64,000 bases of DNA, taken from positions 1-64,000 of the forward strand of contig JASCOD010000002.1 of NCBI GenBank assembly GCA_029959615.1, written 5' to 3'. Position 1 is the stretch's first letter. The number at the start of each line of letters is the position of its first letter. Of this stretch, positions 55,819-64,000 are shown one piece after another. The notes beneath the pieces were generated by a model. That model worked only from the letters and a program-made list of their open reading frames with translations, was not told the origin of the DNA and searched no databases. Position numbers and translations under genes: made by a program. This stretch comes from Flavobacteriaceae bacterium PS02338. Its GTDB lineage: Bacteria; Bacteroidota; Bacteroidia; Sphingobacteriales; Sphingobacteriaceae.

Positions 55819-57402
55819 ATGAAAAAAATTAAATATATCTTATTGCTTACGTTGGGATTAAGTACCATAGGATGCAAGAAATTTGGTGACATGAATACCG
55901 ACCAAACTAGGTCTACTTCTTTAGATCCTGCGGCTCAATTGATGTATGCGCAAGTGTACTTTTCTGGAGATTTAGGTATTCAAGAACGTACTAGTTATTT
56001 TATGCTCATTCCCATGATGCAGCAGTTTGCTGGAGCATTTAACATGAGTTTTGGTGCGGTGTATAAAAAAACGCCTAGTTATTTATGGAGAACGTTCGAT
56101 GAGAGCTATGCAAATGACGTTTTAAATATTGTAGATGCAGTAGATCGTACCAATGGAGTGGCCAACAAAACAAATTTGAATGCGATGGCTCGCATCATGA
56201 AAGTATATACGTTTGCTCGCTTAACAGATTTATATGGAGATATTCCTTATTTCGAAGCAGGAAAAGGATATAATGGTATCATTAGACCAAAATATGATGC
56301 TCAAAAGGATATCTATAACGATTTCTTCAAAGAATTAGCAGCGGCCTCAGCTCAGTTAGATCCTTCAAAAGATCAAGTGCCGAACGAGTATTTCTATAAA
56401 GGTAATATCGCAGCTTGGAAAAAGTTTGCTAATTCTCTCCGTTTACGATTAGCATTACGTTTGGCAAAAAGAGACCCGGAAAAAGCTAAAGCAGAAATTC
56501 AGGCGGCTTATACTGCTGGCTTATTTACCAGCAATGCAGATATCTGTATGACTAAGCACGAGAATATTCCTAATAGTTATCAAGATCAAAGACCTAACGG
56601 TATATCTGCAGCGTGGAACGTTAAAAATGAAATGGGACGTGTGGTAAATACTTTCTTAAGTGCCTTAACTACCACTAGTGATCCTCGAGTAAATGCTTTA
56701 ATCAAATGCTACAAAGAATTTAATCCAGTTGCACCAACAAGATTTTTAGAAAGAGAAGACATTACTGCACAGGTTAGGGCCAGAATTGGTTTAGTGGGTG
56801 CTCTTCCAGGTGCTTACAACTACGACAATGTGTTGAGTTCGGCAGCCATTACTTTAGCAGATGGTAGTTCTTATACGCCAAGAAGTATTGACTTAAAACC
56901 CCAGCTTAACCATAATTTGTTGCGAAATGATGCGCCTTTCTTTCACATTACTTATGCAGAGGTAGAGTTATTGTTAGCAGATGCTACACAACGTTTTGGA
57001 TTGAACTTAGGTGGAACAGCTCAAGATCACTATTACAAAGGAGTAGAAGCAGCAATGCAACAATTGAGCTTATATCCTAATGGCCCAGTAATTACAACTA
57101 CAGACATCAATAATTTCAAAACAGCTAATCCATTGGTTGCTGGTACCGAGTTACAACAAATTAATACCCAAATATGGATTGCTTTGTTGTTAAACGGTAA
57201 CGAAACCTATTCTAACTGGCGCAGAAGCGGATATCCAATCTTAATTCCATCACCAAATGGTGAATCTGTATCGCAAACCATCCCTAGAAGATTTGAATAC
57301 CCGATATCAGAAAAGCAACAAAACACGGCTAACATAAATGCTGCTATCCAAATTTTGGGTGGAGATGACTGGAATAAACGCGTGTGGTGGGATCAGGAAT
57401 AA
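55819..57402 (+). CDS. SusD-like outer-membrane lipoprotein (SusD_2 type)
   Basis: A 527-residue lipoprotein (lipobox STIGCKKFGDMN). It belongs to the divergent SusD-like group: DPAAQLMYAQVYFSGDLGIQ, the core helix pair MARIMKVYTFARLTDLYGDI and PYFEAG, then FYKGNIAAWKKFANSLRLRL. The C-terminus has NWRRSGYPILIP and RRFEYP. This SusD type often accompanies GH18-containing loci in Bacteroidota, as it does here. It binds the glycan released or captured at the surface and hands it to SusC. Confidence 0.9.
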   Translation: MKKIKYILLLTLGLSTIGCKKFGDMNTDQTRSTSLDPAAQLMYAQVYFSGDLGIQERTSYFMLIPMMQQFAGAFNMSFGAVYKKTPSYLWRTFDESYANDVLNIVDAVDRTNGVANKTNLNAMARIMKVYTFARLTDLYGDIPYFEAGKGYNGIIRPKYDAQKDIYNDFFKELAAASAQLDPSKDQVPNEYFYKGNIAAWKKFANSLRLRLALRLAKRDPEKAKAEIQAAYTAGLFTSNADICMTKHENIPNSYQDQRPNGISAAWNVKNEMGRVVNTFLSALTTTSDPRVNALIKCYKEFNPVAPTRFLEREDITAQVRARIGLVGALPGAYNYDNVLSSAAITLADGSSYTPRSIDLKPQLNHNLLRNDAPFFHITYAEVELLLADATQRFGLNLGGTAQDHYYKGVEAAMQQLSLYPNGPVITTTDINNFKTANPLVAGTELQQINTQIWIALLLNGNETYSNWRRSGYPILIPSPNGESVSQTIPRRFEYPISEKQQNTANINAAIQILGGDDWNKRVWWDQE

Positions 57403-57504
57403 TTGATGTGATATCGTCAATCTGATAATCTATTAAAAATTAAAAAGTAGACAGATGATACTATTCTAATGGTATCATCAATATTGAAAATAAATCTTAA
57501 ACAG

Positions 57505-58935
57505 ATGAAAAAGATTAAAATATTAATATGCCTCTTGCTTTCGCTCAGCTTGTTTGTTGGTTGCAGAAAAGATGAGGTAGCAGAACAAGAAAAAGATAAT
57601 GTATTTACACCAAGAATTCTCGGTGGAGACATTACAGCCTTATTTCCAACTTCAGATTCACCTCAACTAATGGATTTGGGGGCTGAGATAGATTTCTCTA
57701 CAGTTCAATTTTCTCCGTCGGGTAAAGTAAATGTAGTTTGGAAAGTAAACAATGTACAGGTAGCTACAGGCGAGAAGTACGTTTACAAAGCCAACACAGC
57801 TGGCGATCACAGAATAAAAGTGGAGGTAAGCTATAACGGAACCACGGTTAGTAGGTATAAAGATGTGATTGTATTGGGGCCATCAACAGGAACTTTTACA
57901 CCTAAGGCTTACACAAAAGTGGTGATGCCGTATGTTTCGGCTACTTCAACTATTTTACAGATTAGAAATAATATCAAATGGGATAAAGTAACCCATGTGG
58001 CTTTAAAAGGAGCAACTGTTAATTCGGCAGGAGAATTGACTTTTACAGATTATACCACTTCGAGAAGGGGCGAATATTTATTACAAAAAGCACATTCAGA
58101 AGGTGTACCTGTATTGCTAGGTGTTAGCGGTACTTTATCTGCAGATGGTTGGAACGTTTACAATAGCAATGATTTTGGAATCAGATTGACAAATGCTACT
58201 AGCAGAGAGACTATTGCCACATCTCTAGCAAACTTTGTTACTACCAATAAATTGGATGGGATTGAAGTAAGAATGTCGGATGTTGGTAATGACGTAGAAG
58301 CAACTTTTCAAGCGAATATTCAGGCCCTTGGTACTTTCGTAGATCGTTTGCGAGCACTTTTAGGTACAGAAAAGATCATTACTATCTCAGTAGCTTCTCC
58401 AACCTTAACCAGAGCTACTGGCTTATATTCTACCTGGGTAGTTTCTAAATATGTACCAACTCATTTCAATAATGCCAATTGGATTAATGTTAGGGCTTAC
58501 TCTCAATCGGGATATTGGGGTGGTACAAACGTAATCGGTCAGCCTTCTAGTTACGAATTAATGGAAGCTGGAGTTAATTACTGGAAAGCAAGAGTACCGG
58601 TAAATAAATTGGTAGTAGGTATGTCTGCTTTGGGTATTAGGCATTTACAAACTTCAACTATCAATGGAAATTTGGTTAACAACGGTTGGACAAACACCTT
58701 CTTCGACTTTATGCCATACCGAGATATCATTGCTCAAGATGCTACGGCTTCAACTAAGGATCAAAGTACTACTATTGGAAAGGGTGTGTACTATAACGGT
58801 ATACCTACCATTACACGTAAAGTACAATTGCTAAAAACTGAAAATGTTTTAGGTGTTTATTTGTGGGCTGGCGAGAATGACACTGTTGATGATGCGACTT
58901 CTCTAATAGGAACCATTTCAAAAACTATCCAATAA
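57505..58935 (+). CDS. GH18-fold lipoprotein lacking the catalytic motif
   Basis: A 476-residue lipoprotein from the ATG at 57505 (MKKIKILICLLLSLSLFVGC). An in-frame ATG at 57469 would add 12 residues before the signal peptide. An Ig-like domain (about 25-130) precedes a GH18 TIM barrel (about 135-475). Where active GH18 enzymes have D-G-x-D-x-D-x-E, this one reads DGIEVRMS (251-258), so the middle Asp and the catalytic Glu (Ser258) are lost. It probably binds rather than cleaves glycan. Its stop overlaps the next start (TAATG), so translation is coupled to the active GH18. Confidence 0.8.
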   Translation: MKKIKILICLLLSLSLFVGCRKDEVAEQEKDNVFTPRILGGDITALFPTSDSPQLMDLGAEIDFSTVQFSPSGKVNVVWKVNNVQVATGEKYVYKANTAGDHRIKVEVSYNGTTVSRYKDVIVLGPSTGTFTPKAYTKVVMPYVSATSTILQIRNNIKWDKVTHVALKGATVNSAGELTFTDYTTSRRGEYLLQKAHSEGVPVLLGVSGTLSADGWNVYNSNDFGIRLTNATSRETIATSLANFVTTNKLDGIEVRMSDVGNDVEATFQANIQALGTFVDRLRALLGTEKIITISVASPTLTRATGLYSTWVVSKYVPTHFNNANWINVRAYSQSGYWGGTNVIGQPSSYELMEAGVNYWKARVPVNKLVVGMSALGIRHLQTSTINGNLVNNGWTNTFFDFMPYRDIIAQDATASTKDQSTTIGKGVYYNGIPTITRKVQLLKTENVLGVYLWAGENDTVDDATSLIGTISKTIQ

Positions 58936-59912
58936 TGAGGTCATTCAAAATTTTGATGTTGTTATGCCTCATTGTTGTCGCTAACACGTCTCAAGCCCAA
59001 TTTAAGGTAGTGGGGTACATTTGGTCTAGAAAAAATATGGTTCAAGATTTAAAGAAAATTGATCTTGATAAGATTACCCATTTAAACATCGCTTTTATTA
59101 ACCCAACTCCAGAAGGAGATTTTAAAGATGTGCCTGGCTTAGATACCGTTGTGCAAATTGCGCATCAGAAGAATATCAAAGTTTTGATGTCTTGTGGTGG
59201 GGGTAGCAGTCATGCGTATTACGCCAAGCTATTAACCGAGAAATATAGAAAAGATCTCATTAGAAACTTCATCAAAGTAGTAGATAAATACAATTTAGAT
59301 GGCATTGATGTAGATCTTGAAGGAGATGATATAGATGTTAACTATGAACCTTTTGTTGTTGGGCTACGTAAACCTTTAACTAAAAGGAAAAAATTGTTAA
59401 CCTCTGCCGTTGCTTGGTGGACTAGAGCTCGTATCACTGATGTGGCATTGGCACAATTCGATTTCATCAATATCATGGCCTACGATAAAACTGGACCATG
59501 GAAGCCAGAAGTACCAGGACAACATTCGCCAATTGCTTATGCAGAAGAGCATTTAGCTTATTGGCATAATGAAAGAGGTCTTAAAAAAGAAAACCTAAAC
59601 GTAGGTCTACCTTTTTATGGTTATGGATTTGGAGAATTGCCTAGCAAAGACAGAGCCTTTAGACAAATTTCATGGAATGACGTAGTCACTAAATATGCGG
59701 ATAGGATGGATTACGACGAAATTGTTTTACCAGACAGTGGTGGAACGATGTACTACAACGGTAAGAAAACTATCAAGGAGAAAACTGAGCTAGCTGTAAA
59801 ACAAGGTGGCGGCGTAATGATTTGGCAATTGCTATACGATAGCTTCAACGAACATTCACTACTAAGTTTAATTAACAGCACTTACAAGAATCAAACTGCT
59901 ACAGGTAAATAA
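58935..59912 (+). CDS. GH18 glycoside hydrolase, secreted
   Basis: A 325-residue enzyme with a cleavable signal peptide (VVANTSQAQ). The GH18 barrel carries the full catalytic motif DGIDVDLE with acid/base E129, the MSCGGGSS loop (about 88-95), FINIMAYDKTGPW (MxYD-type motif) and the closing MIWQLLYDS. GH18 enzymes cleave beta-1,4-GlcNAc linkages in chitin or N-glycan cores with substrate assistance. It is closely related to the next gene, suggesting a duplication with different anchoring. Confidence 0.9.
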   Translation: MRSFKILMLLCLIVVANTSQAQFKVVGYIWSRKNMVQDLKKIDLDKITHLNIAFINPTPEGDFKDVPGLDTVVQIAHQKNIKVLMSCGGGSSHAYYAKLLTEKYRKDLIRNFIKVVDKYNLDGIDVDLEGDDIDVNYEPFVVGLRKPLTKRKKLLTSAVAWWTRARITDVALAQFDFINIMAYDKTGPWKPEVPGQHSPIAYAEEHLAYWHNERGLKKENLNVGLPFYGYGFGELPSKDRAFRQISWNDVVTKYADRMDYDEIVLPDSGGTMYYNGKKTIKEKTELAVKQGGGVMIWQLLYDSFNEHSLLSLINSTYKNQTATGK

Positions 59913-59920
59913 AATCTAAC

Positions 59921-60955
59921 ATGAAGTTTCCTCATTACTTATTCTTTATGCTAATGGTATGCCTTTTCGCTTGTAAAAAGCAGAAAAAGGAAGAGGTATT
60001 ACCTCCGAAAGAAAATGTAGTAGAGGAAACTTTTGTACCCAAAAAACAGGATTTTAAAGTGGTAGGATACATTTGGTCTAGATCTAGTATTGTAAACGAT
60101 TTAGAACTTGTAGATTTTGATAAGATTACGCACCTCAATATCGCTTTTATTAATCCTGATCCAACAGCAGCTACTTTCGTAGATATGCCAGCTTTAAATA
60201 CTGTGGTAAAAACAGCACATCAAAAAGGTGTATATGTTATGCTTTCGTGCGGTGGGGGTAGTCCTCAAAGGTATTATACCGAGTTACTAAGAACTAAACG
60301 ACCTACTTTGGTCAAAAACTTCATCGACTTTGTTGACAGATACAAATTAGATGGGATTGATGTCGATTTAGAAGGCGATGACATTGATGCAAATTATGAA
60401 GCATTCATTACCGAACTAAGAACTCCGTTAACCGAACGTAAAAAACTGTTAACCTCTGCAGTTGCTTGGTGGACTAGAGCTAGAGTGACAGATAAAGCAT
60501 TAAAAGCCTTTGACTTCATTAACATCATGGCTTATGATGCCACTGGTCGTTGGGATTTGACCAACCCTGGTCAGCATTCTACCTATGCTTATGCAGTACA
60601 ACATTTAAATTATTGGCATTTGCAACGTGGCTTAGATAAAAAGAAGCTAGTGTTAGGTGTGCCGTTTTATGGCTACGGATTTGGAACCTTATTTAACAGC
60701 AATGCTTCGCTGGCACAAATGTCTTGGCAAACGGTTCAACAAAACTATTCAGATTGGGTAAATGCAGACGAAATCCCTTTTCCAAATAACGGAGGTACTT
60801 TCTACTACAATGGCAAAAACACGATTAAAGCAAAAACGGAATTGGCAGTAAAAGATGGTGGAGGAATAATGATATGGCAACTGCTCTATGACAGTCAAAA
60901 CGACAATTCACTATTAAAACTTATTGATAAAACCCACAGAGAGGCTACGAAGTAA
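59921..60955 (+). CDS. GH18 glycoside hydrolase, lipoprotein
   Basis: A 344-residue lipoprotein (LMVCLFACKKQKK) with the GH18 barrel after a short linker. The catalytic motif is DGIDVDLE with E151, and it has MLSCGGGSPQRYY, FDFINIMAYDATGRW and GGGIMIWQLLYDS. Long segments are identical or nearly so to the preceding gene (VVGYIWSR, KKLLTSAVAWWTRAR, VPFYGYGFG), so the two are paralogues: one predicted soluble in the periplasm, one membrane-anchored. The start codon is 8 bp after the previous stop. Confidence 0.9.
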   Translation: MKFPHYLFFMLMVCLFACKKQKKEEVLPPKENVVEETFVPKKQDFKVVGYIWSRSSIVNDLELVDFDKITHLNIAFINPDPTAATFVDMPALNTVVKTAHQKGVYVMLSCGGGSPQRYYTELLRTKRPTLVKNFIDFVDRYKLDGIDVDLEGDDIDANYEAFITELRTPLTERKKLLTSAVAWWTRARVTDKALKAFDFINIMAYDATGRWDLTNPGQHSTYAYAVQHLNYWHLQRGLDKKKLVLGVPFYGYGFGTLFNSNASLAQMSWQTVQQNYSDWVNADEIPFPNNGGTFYYNGKNTIKAKTELAVKDGGGIMIWQLLYDSQNDNSLLKLIDKTHREATK

Positions 60956-60987
60956 CATTCGGTTTCAGTTGTGATAAACCAAAAGAA

Positions 60988-62844
60988 ATGATAAAGACAC
61001 TCAATTTATTAAGCTTATTACTTGTCGTATTTATGTCCTGCAAAGGAGATAAAAATGTTAAACCAACTGGTGAAGATCAAAAAACGGAAGAGTTAGTATC
61101 AATTAGAAAAGGTAGTCCTTTTGATATTAATGGAAGATTAAAACTTTCGGGTACAAACATTGTAAACCAAAAAGGTGCAGCCATACAATTACGTGGCATG
61201 AGCACACATGGATTGCAGTACAGAGGTAATTGCTATAATGAGACTTCATTAAATCTTTTGATGCACGGTTGGGGTATCGATGTGCTTCGTATTTCTATGT
61301 ACATACAAGAAGGAGGCTACGAAAAAGATCCGGTTTACTTTACCAAGTTTGTTGATGATTTAGTAGAGAAATGCTACAAAGAAGGGGTTTATGCTTTGGT
61401 AGATTTTCACATGTTAGACCCTGGAGATCCAAACCATAACACAGAACGTGCTAAAGTTTTTTTCGAGCATATGTCTAAAAAGCACGCCAGCAAGGGTAAT
61501 GTCATTTACGAAATCTGTAACGAGCCAAACAACAAACAATACGAAGTTACTTGGCCAATGATTAAAAACTACGCAGATCAAATTGTACCCATCATCAGAA
61601 ATAATGATCCTCAATCTATCATTATTGTAGGTACGCCAGAACACGCCTCTAGACCTGATTTAGTAATTGGTAACAAGCTAGCTTTCGAAAATATCATGTA
61701 CACCATGCACTTCTATGCGGCCGATAAATGGAGTGCTAACCACCAAGGTAAAAGAATGGGCTATGTGTCTAAAGCCATCGCAAATGGTGTCCCAGTATTT
61801 GTAACCGAGTTTGGAACGCAAGACGGTTGGGGTGATGGCGCTAACGACTTTGTAATGTCTGCCAAGTGGATGAAATTTATGGAAGAGCGAAAAATCTCTT
61901 GGTGTAACTGGAACTATTCTGATAGCCCATTAACAGGGGCGGCCTGGAAAACAGGAACTTGCCCTAATGGTCCGTGGAGTGAAGAAAACCTGAAGGAAGC
62001 CGGCAAATGGATCAGAACACAATTAAGCACACCAGCAGATAATTGGACCGGAAATTACTTGCCTTGGAATTGGGAATATAATTTGGCTTCTGGCACAGGA
62101 ACAGGTACTACTTTAAATGCTACAGCTAGCGTTCAGGTTTCTGAGTCTAAAGTAGGTACGCCTGGCTTTTTACCCTATCCAGCTATTGGTGCAGCAAGAG
62201 CAGTTGTGGCTGCCAATGCGGGTGCTGGGTTTAATCTTAATAATGGCGTGTTAACTATGGGTGCAAGTAAGGATACGGCTCCCAATAAATTCTCGTTATA
62301 CGATATTGCAGGTTCATCTACTTTGGTAAATCTATCTTTCAGATTGTCATTTAACAATAGCGTAAGTGGTACTGCAATTTTAGCTATAGGCGGTGGCGAT
62401 GGAAATCTTTTTAAAGCTAATGATGCCTACTCAAATAGCAAACAAGATGGTGTGTTTACAGCAATCAGATTTTTGGTAGGTACCAACTCATCAAATGCGC
62501 AGTACAGATATTTAGATGGCTCTTCTTACGTTCACAGATCACACGATGTGGATGTTTTTCCAAGAAACGGCGATTTAAACTTTGAAGTTTATTGTAACAA
62601 CACTGGTAATCCGAGAGTGTACAAAAAAGATGGCGTAGACTATACCTTGCCCGCGGCATCATTTCATATGTACGTAAACGGAACCGCTGTTAAATACAGC
62701 GGCTCACAGAATATTGCTTCAACAGGAGAGTTGCTGCCTTATATGCCAATTGATGCTTTCATGTTATCTGGCGCAAGCAGCACGGGTAATACGTTAAACT
62801 TCTCGGTGAGCAATATCAAAATCAAATCATTAATAGGAAACTAA
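60988..62844 (+). CDS. GH5 enzyme with novel C-terminal beta-rich domain
   Basis: A 618-residue lipoprotein (LVVFMSCKGDK). The GH5 cellulase-type barrel is at about 45-345: IQLRGMSTHGLQYRG, acid/base E179 in YEICNEPNNKQ, MHFYAADKW, and nucleophile E274 in PVFVTEFGTQDG. From about 365 to 618 a separate domain follows: TPGFLPYPAIGAARAVV, FRLSFNNSVSGTAILAIGGG, SSYVHRSHDVDVFPRNGDLN, MPIDAFMLSGASSTGNTLNF. The same domain is encoded alone by the next gene. I do not recognise it as a known CBM; position and tandem occurrence suggest carbohydrate binding. Confidence 0.87.
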   Translation: MIKTLNLLSLLLVVFMSCKGDKNVKPTGEDQKTEELVSIRKGSPFDINGRLKLSGTNIVNQKGAAIQLRGMSTHGLQYRGNCYNETSLNLLMHGWGIDVLRISMYIQEGGYEKDPVYFTKFVDDLVEKCYKEGVYALVDFHMLDPGDPNHNTERAKVFFEHMSKKHASKGNVIYEICNEPNNKQYEVTWPMIKNYADQIVPIIRNNDPQSIIIVGTPEHASRPDLVIGNKLAFENIMYTMHFYAADKWSANHQGKRMGYVSKAIANGVPVFVTEFGTQDGWGDGANDFVMSAKWMKFMEERKISWCNWNYSDSPLTGAAWKTGTCPNGPWSEENLKEAGKWIRTQLSTPADNWTGNYLPWNWEYNLASGTGTGTTLNATASVQVSESKVGTPGFLPYPAIGAARAVVAANAGAGFNLNNGVLTMGASKDTAPNKFSLYDIAGSSTLVNLSFRLSFNNSVSGTAILAIGGGDGNLFKANDAYSNSKQDGVFTAIRFLVGTNSSNAQYRYLDGSSYVHRSHDVDVFPRNGDLNFEVYCNNTGNPRVYKKDGVDYTLPAASFHMYVNGTAVKYSGSQNIASTGELLPYMPIDAFMLSGASSTGNTLNFSVSNIKIKSLIGN

Positions 62845-62859
62845 ACTAAACCAACAAAT

Positions 62860-63735
62860 ATGAAAACTAAATTTTTAGCACTAGCGGTTTTGGCACTGTC
62901 TATTTCGGTGGCTAAAGCCCAAACTTACGGAACTTGGAAGGGTTCAAAAGAAGCTACATCTTGGACTTACGACTTAAATACAGGTACTGGTTCTGGAAAG
63001 AAATTCAATTCTGGTTCTGAAGTGAAAACCTCTGAATCAAGTAAAGATAAACCTGGCTTTTTACCATTTCCTTTAATTGGAACGGCTAGGGTGGCAGTCG
63101 CTCCATCTTCTGGTTCAGGTTTCTCTTTAAATAAATCTGTAATCAATTTTGGGGCTAGTAATGGAGAGGCTCCAACTAAATTTTCCGTAACTGATATTCC
63201 TCAGTCGTCGCCAGTAGGTAGTTTGTTCTTCACTTTGTCTTTTAACGATGGCGTAAAAGGTACGGCAGTATTGGCTTTCGGAAATTCGCAAACAAGTCTC
63301 TTCAAAAATACTGCAGGCTATAATAACAGAAAACAAGAAGGACTTTTTGGCGCTATCAGATTTATGGTAGGCAGTACTTTTACCAATCCAGAACACAGAA
63401 CTGCAAGTGGTTCTTCTTATGTACATAAACCTTACGATGTCGATATTTTTGACAAAAGTGGAAACCTAAACGTAGAGATTTATAGCAATAATTCTAAAGA
63501 AGAACAGTCATTTACTCGCAAGGGAAATGTTTATACCATACCAGCTCAAACCTTCAAAATCTTTGTAAATGATAAAGCTTTAAAGCTAAATGGTTCAGAA
63601 AATCTTCCTGCTACTGGAGAATTAGATCCTAACATGGCTATCGATGCTTTTATGCTATCGGGTGCGAGTAGTGCCGAAAATACCTTGAATTTTTCTATCA
63701 GTAACATCAAAGCTGGTACGCTAACTCAGAATTAA
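62860..63735 (+). CDS. Stand-alone secreted copy of the GH5 C-terminal domain
   Basis: A 291-residue secreted protein with a cleavable signal peptide (LSISVAKAQ). The mature part starts TYGTWKGSKEATSWTYDLNT and then aligns along its whole length with residues about 360-618 of the preceding GH5 protein: PGFLPFPLIGTARVAV, FTLSFNDGVKGTAVLAFGNS, SSYVHKPYDVDIFDKSGNLN, MAIDAFMLSGASSAENTLNF. No catalytic motif is visible. It is likely an extracellular or surface beta-sandwich protein working with the locus enzymes. Function unknown. Confidence 0.78.
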   Translation: MKTKFLALAVLALSISVAKAQTYGTWKGSKEATSWTYDLNTGTGSGKKFNSGSEVKTSESSKDKPGFLPFPLIGTARVAVAPSSGSGFSLNKSVINFGASNGEAPTKFSVTDIPQSSPVGSLFFTLSFNDGVKGTAVLAFGNSQTSLFKNTAGYNNRKQEGLFGAIRFMVGSTFTNPEHRTASGSSYVHKPYDVDIFDKSGNLNVEIYSNNSKEEQSFTRKGNVYTIPAQTFKIFVNDKALKLNGSENLPATGELDPNMAIDAFMLSGASSAENTLNFSISNIKAGTLTQN

Positions 63736-63763
63736 TCACCTATCAACCTTTAAACCAATAATT

Positions 63764-64000
63764 ATGAAATTAAAATTGCTACTTTCTACAAGCCTGCTTT
63801 TTGCAGGGGCATATTTGGTAAAAGCGCAGGCAACTTATGGTACTTGGGCTGGGCAAAGCAACGCTACTCCATTTGAGTATACTATTGCTGCGGGTACATT
63901 AGGTGCTACATATGCTTCTGAAACTACTGCAAAATCTTCAATTTCTACTGGTGCAACCAATAATTATTTATCAGCACCAAATAGTGGTTCGGCTAAAGTA
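63764..64000 (+). CDS. Third member of the same family, cut by the window end
   Basis: The first 79 codons are present: signal peptide (MKLKLLLSTSLLFAGAYLVK, ending KAQ), then ATYGTWAGQSNATPFEYTIA and GTLGATYASETT. The mature start TYGTW-x-G matches the preceding protein's TYGTWKG, so it is probably another member, although the visible part lacks the PGFLP motif. It follows by 28 bp on the same strand. The rest is beyond the window. Confidence 0.65.
   Translation, partial: MKLKLLLSTSLLFAGAYLVKAQATYGTWAGQSNATPFEYTIAAGTLGATYASETTAKSSISTGATNNYLSAPNSGSAKV

Overview
The window looks like chromosomal DNA of a Bacteroidota bacterium, most likely a Sphingobacteriaceae (Pedobacter-like) species. This rests on three SusC/SusD pairs, an ECF sigma/FecR pair controlling an STN-type SusC, a type IX secretion C-terminal domain, 7TM-DISM sensors, and promoters of the form TTG-N19..21-TAnnTTTG. 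Most genes are AT-rich. One block at about 2.9-7.9 kb is clearly richer in G and C. No rRNA, tRNA or CRISPR array was seen.

Left part (1-8.8 kb). The window opens in what appears to be the end of an IS21-like insertion sequence. It has removed the start of a thioredoxin-like gene and supplied a new ATG. A decayed RhuM-family pseudogene follows. Next is a GC-rich islet: a class I lanthipeptide dehydratase (LanB-like), a convergent LytS-type histidine kinase and a LytTR response regulator. The islet lies between two 80-bp imperfect direct repeats (2353-2432 and 8251-8330). A duplicated, partly decayed small-ORF segment sits between kinase and regulator.

Middle left (8.8-25.5 kb). An acyl-CoA dehydrogenase and an AraC regulator are followed by an ECF sigma - FecR - SusC(STN) - SusD - DUF4843 - PKD-like - TlpA cluster that ends at a strong terminator. 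After it come a small DUF6965-like gene, an EamA transporter and a 7TM-DISM/HTH regulator.

Polysaccharide locus 1 (25.8-39.9 kb, minus strand). The order is GH2, GH5, SusC, SusD, PKD lipoprotein, GLUG-repeat lipoprotein, GH128-like glucanase, T9SS-secreted protein. A recognisable promoter precedes GH2. The enzyme set suggests a beta-1,3-glucan target. The locus is bracketed by two 7TM-DISM regulators; the upstream one ends in an IS1595-transposase-type zinc ribbon and helical domain.

42-50.6 kb carries a PAS-LuxR regulator, a CoiA-like nuclease, a cytoplasmic alpha-amylase, a LysR regulator with a palindromic site over its start, two GNAT acetyltransferases, an EamA transporter and a PIF1-like helicase with an HRDC domain.

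Polysaccharide locus 2 (50.7-64 kb, plus strand). A LacI regulator precedes SusC, SusD, a GH18-fold lipoprotein lacking the catalytic motif, two intact GH18 proteins, and a GH5 enzyme whose C-terminal domain recurs as a stand-alone secreted protein in the next gene and probably in the one after that, which runs off the window. A perfect 16-bp palindrome just downstream of a promoter-like element in front of SusC is the probable LacI operator. The repeated, unrecognised beta-rich domain of these last genes is the best candidate here for something not yet described.
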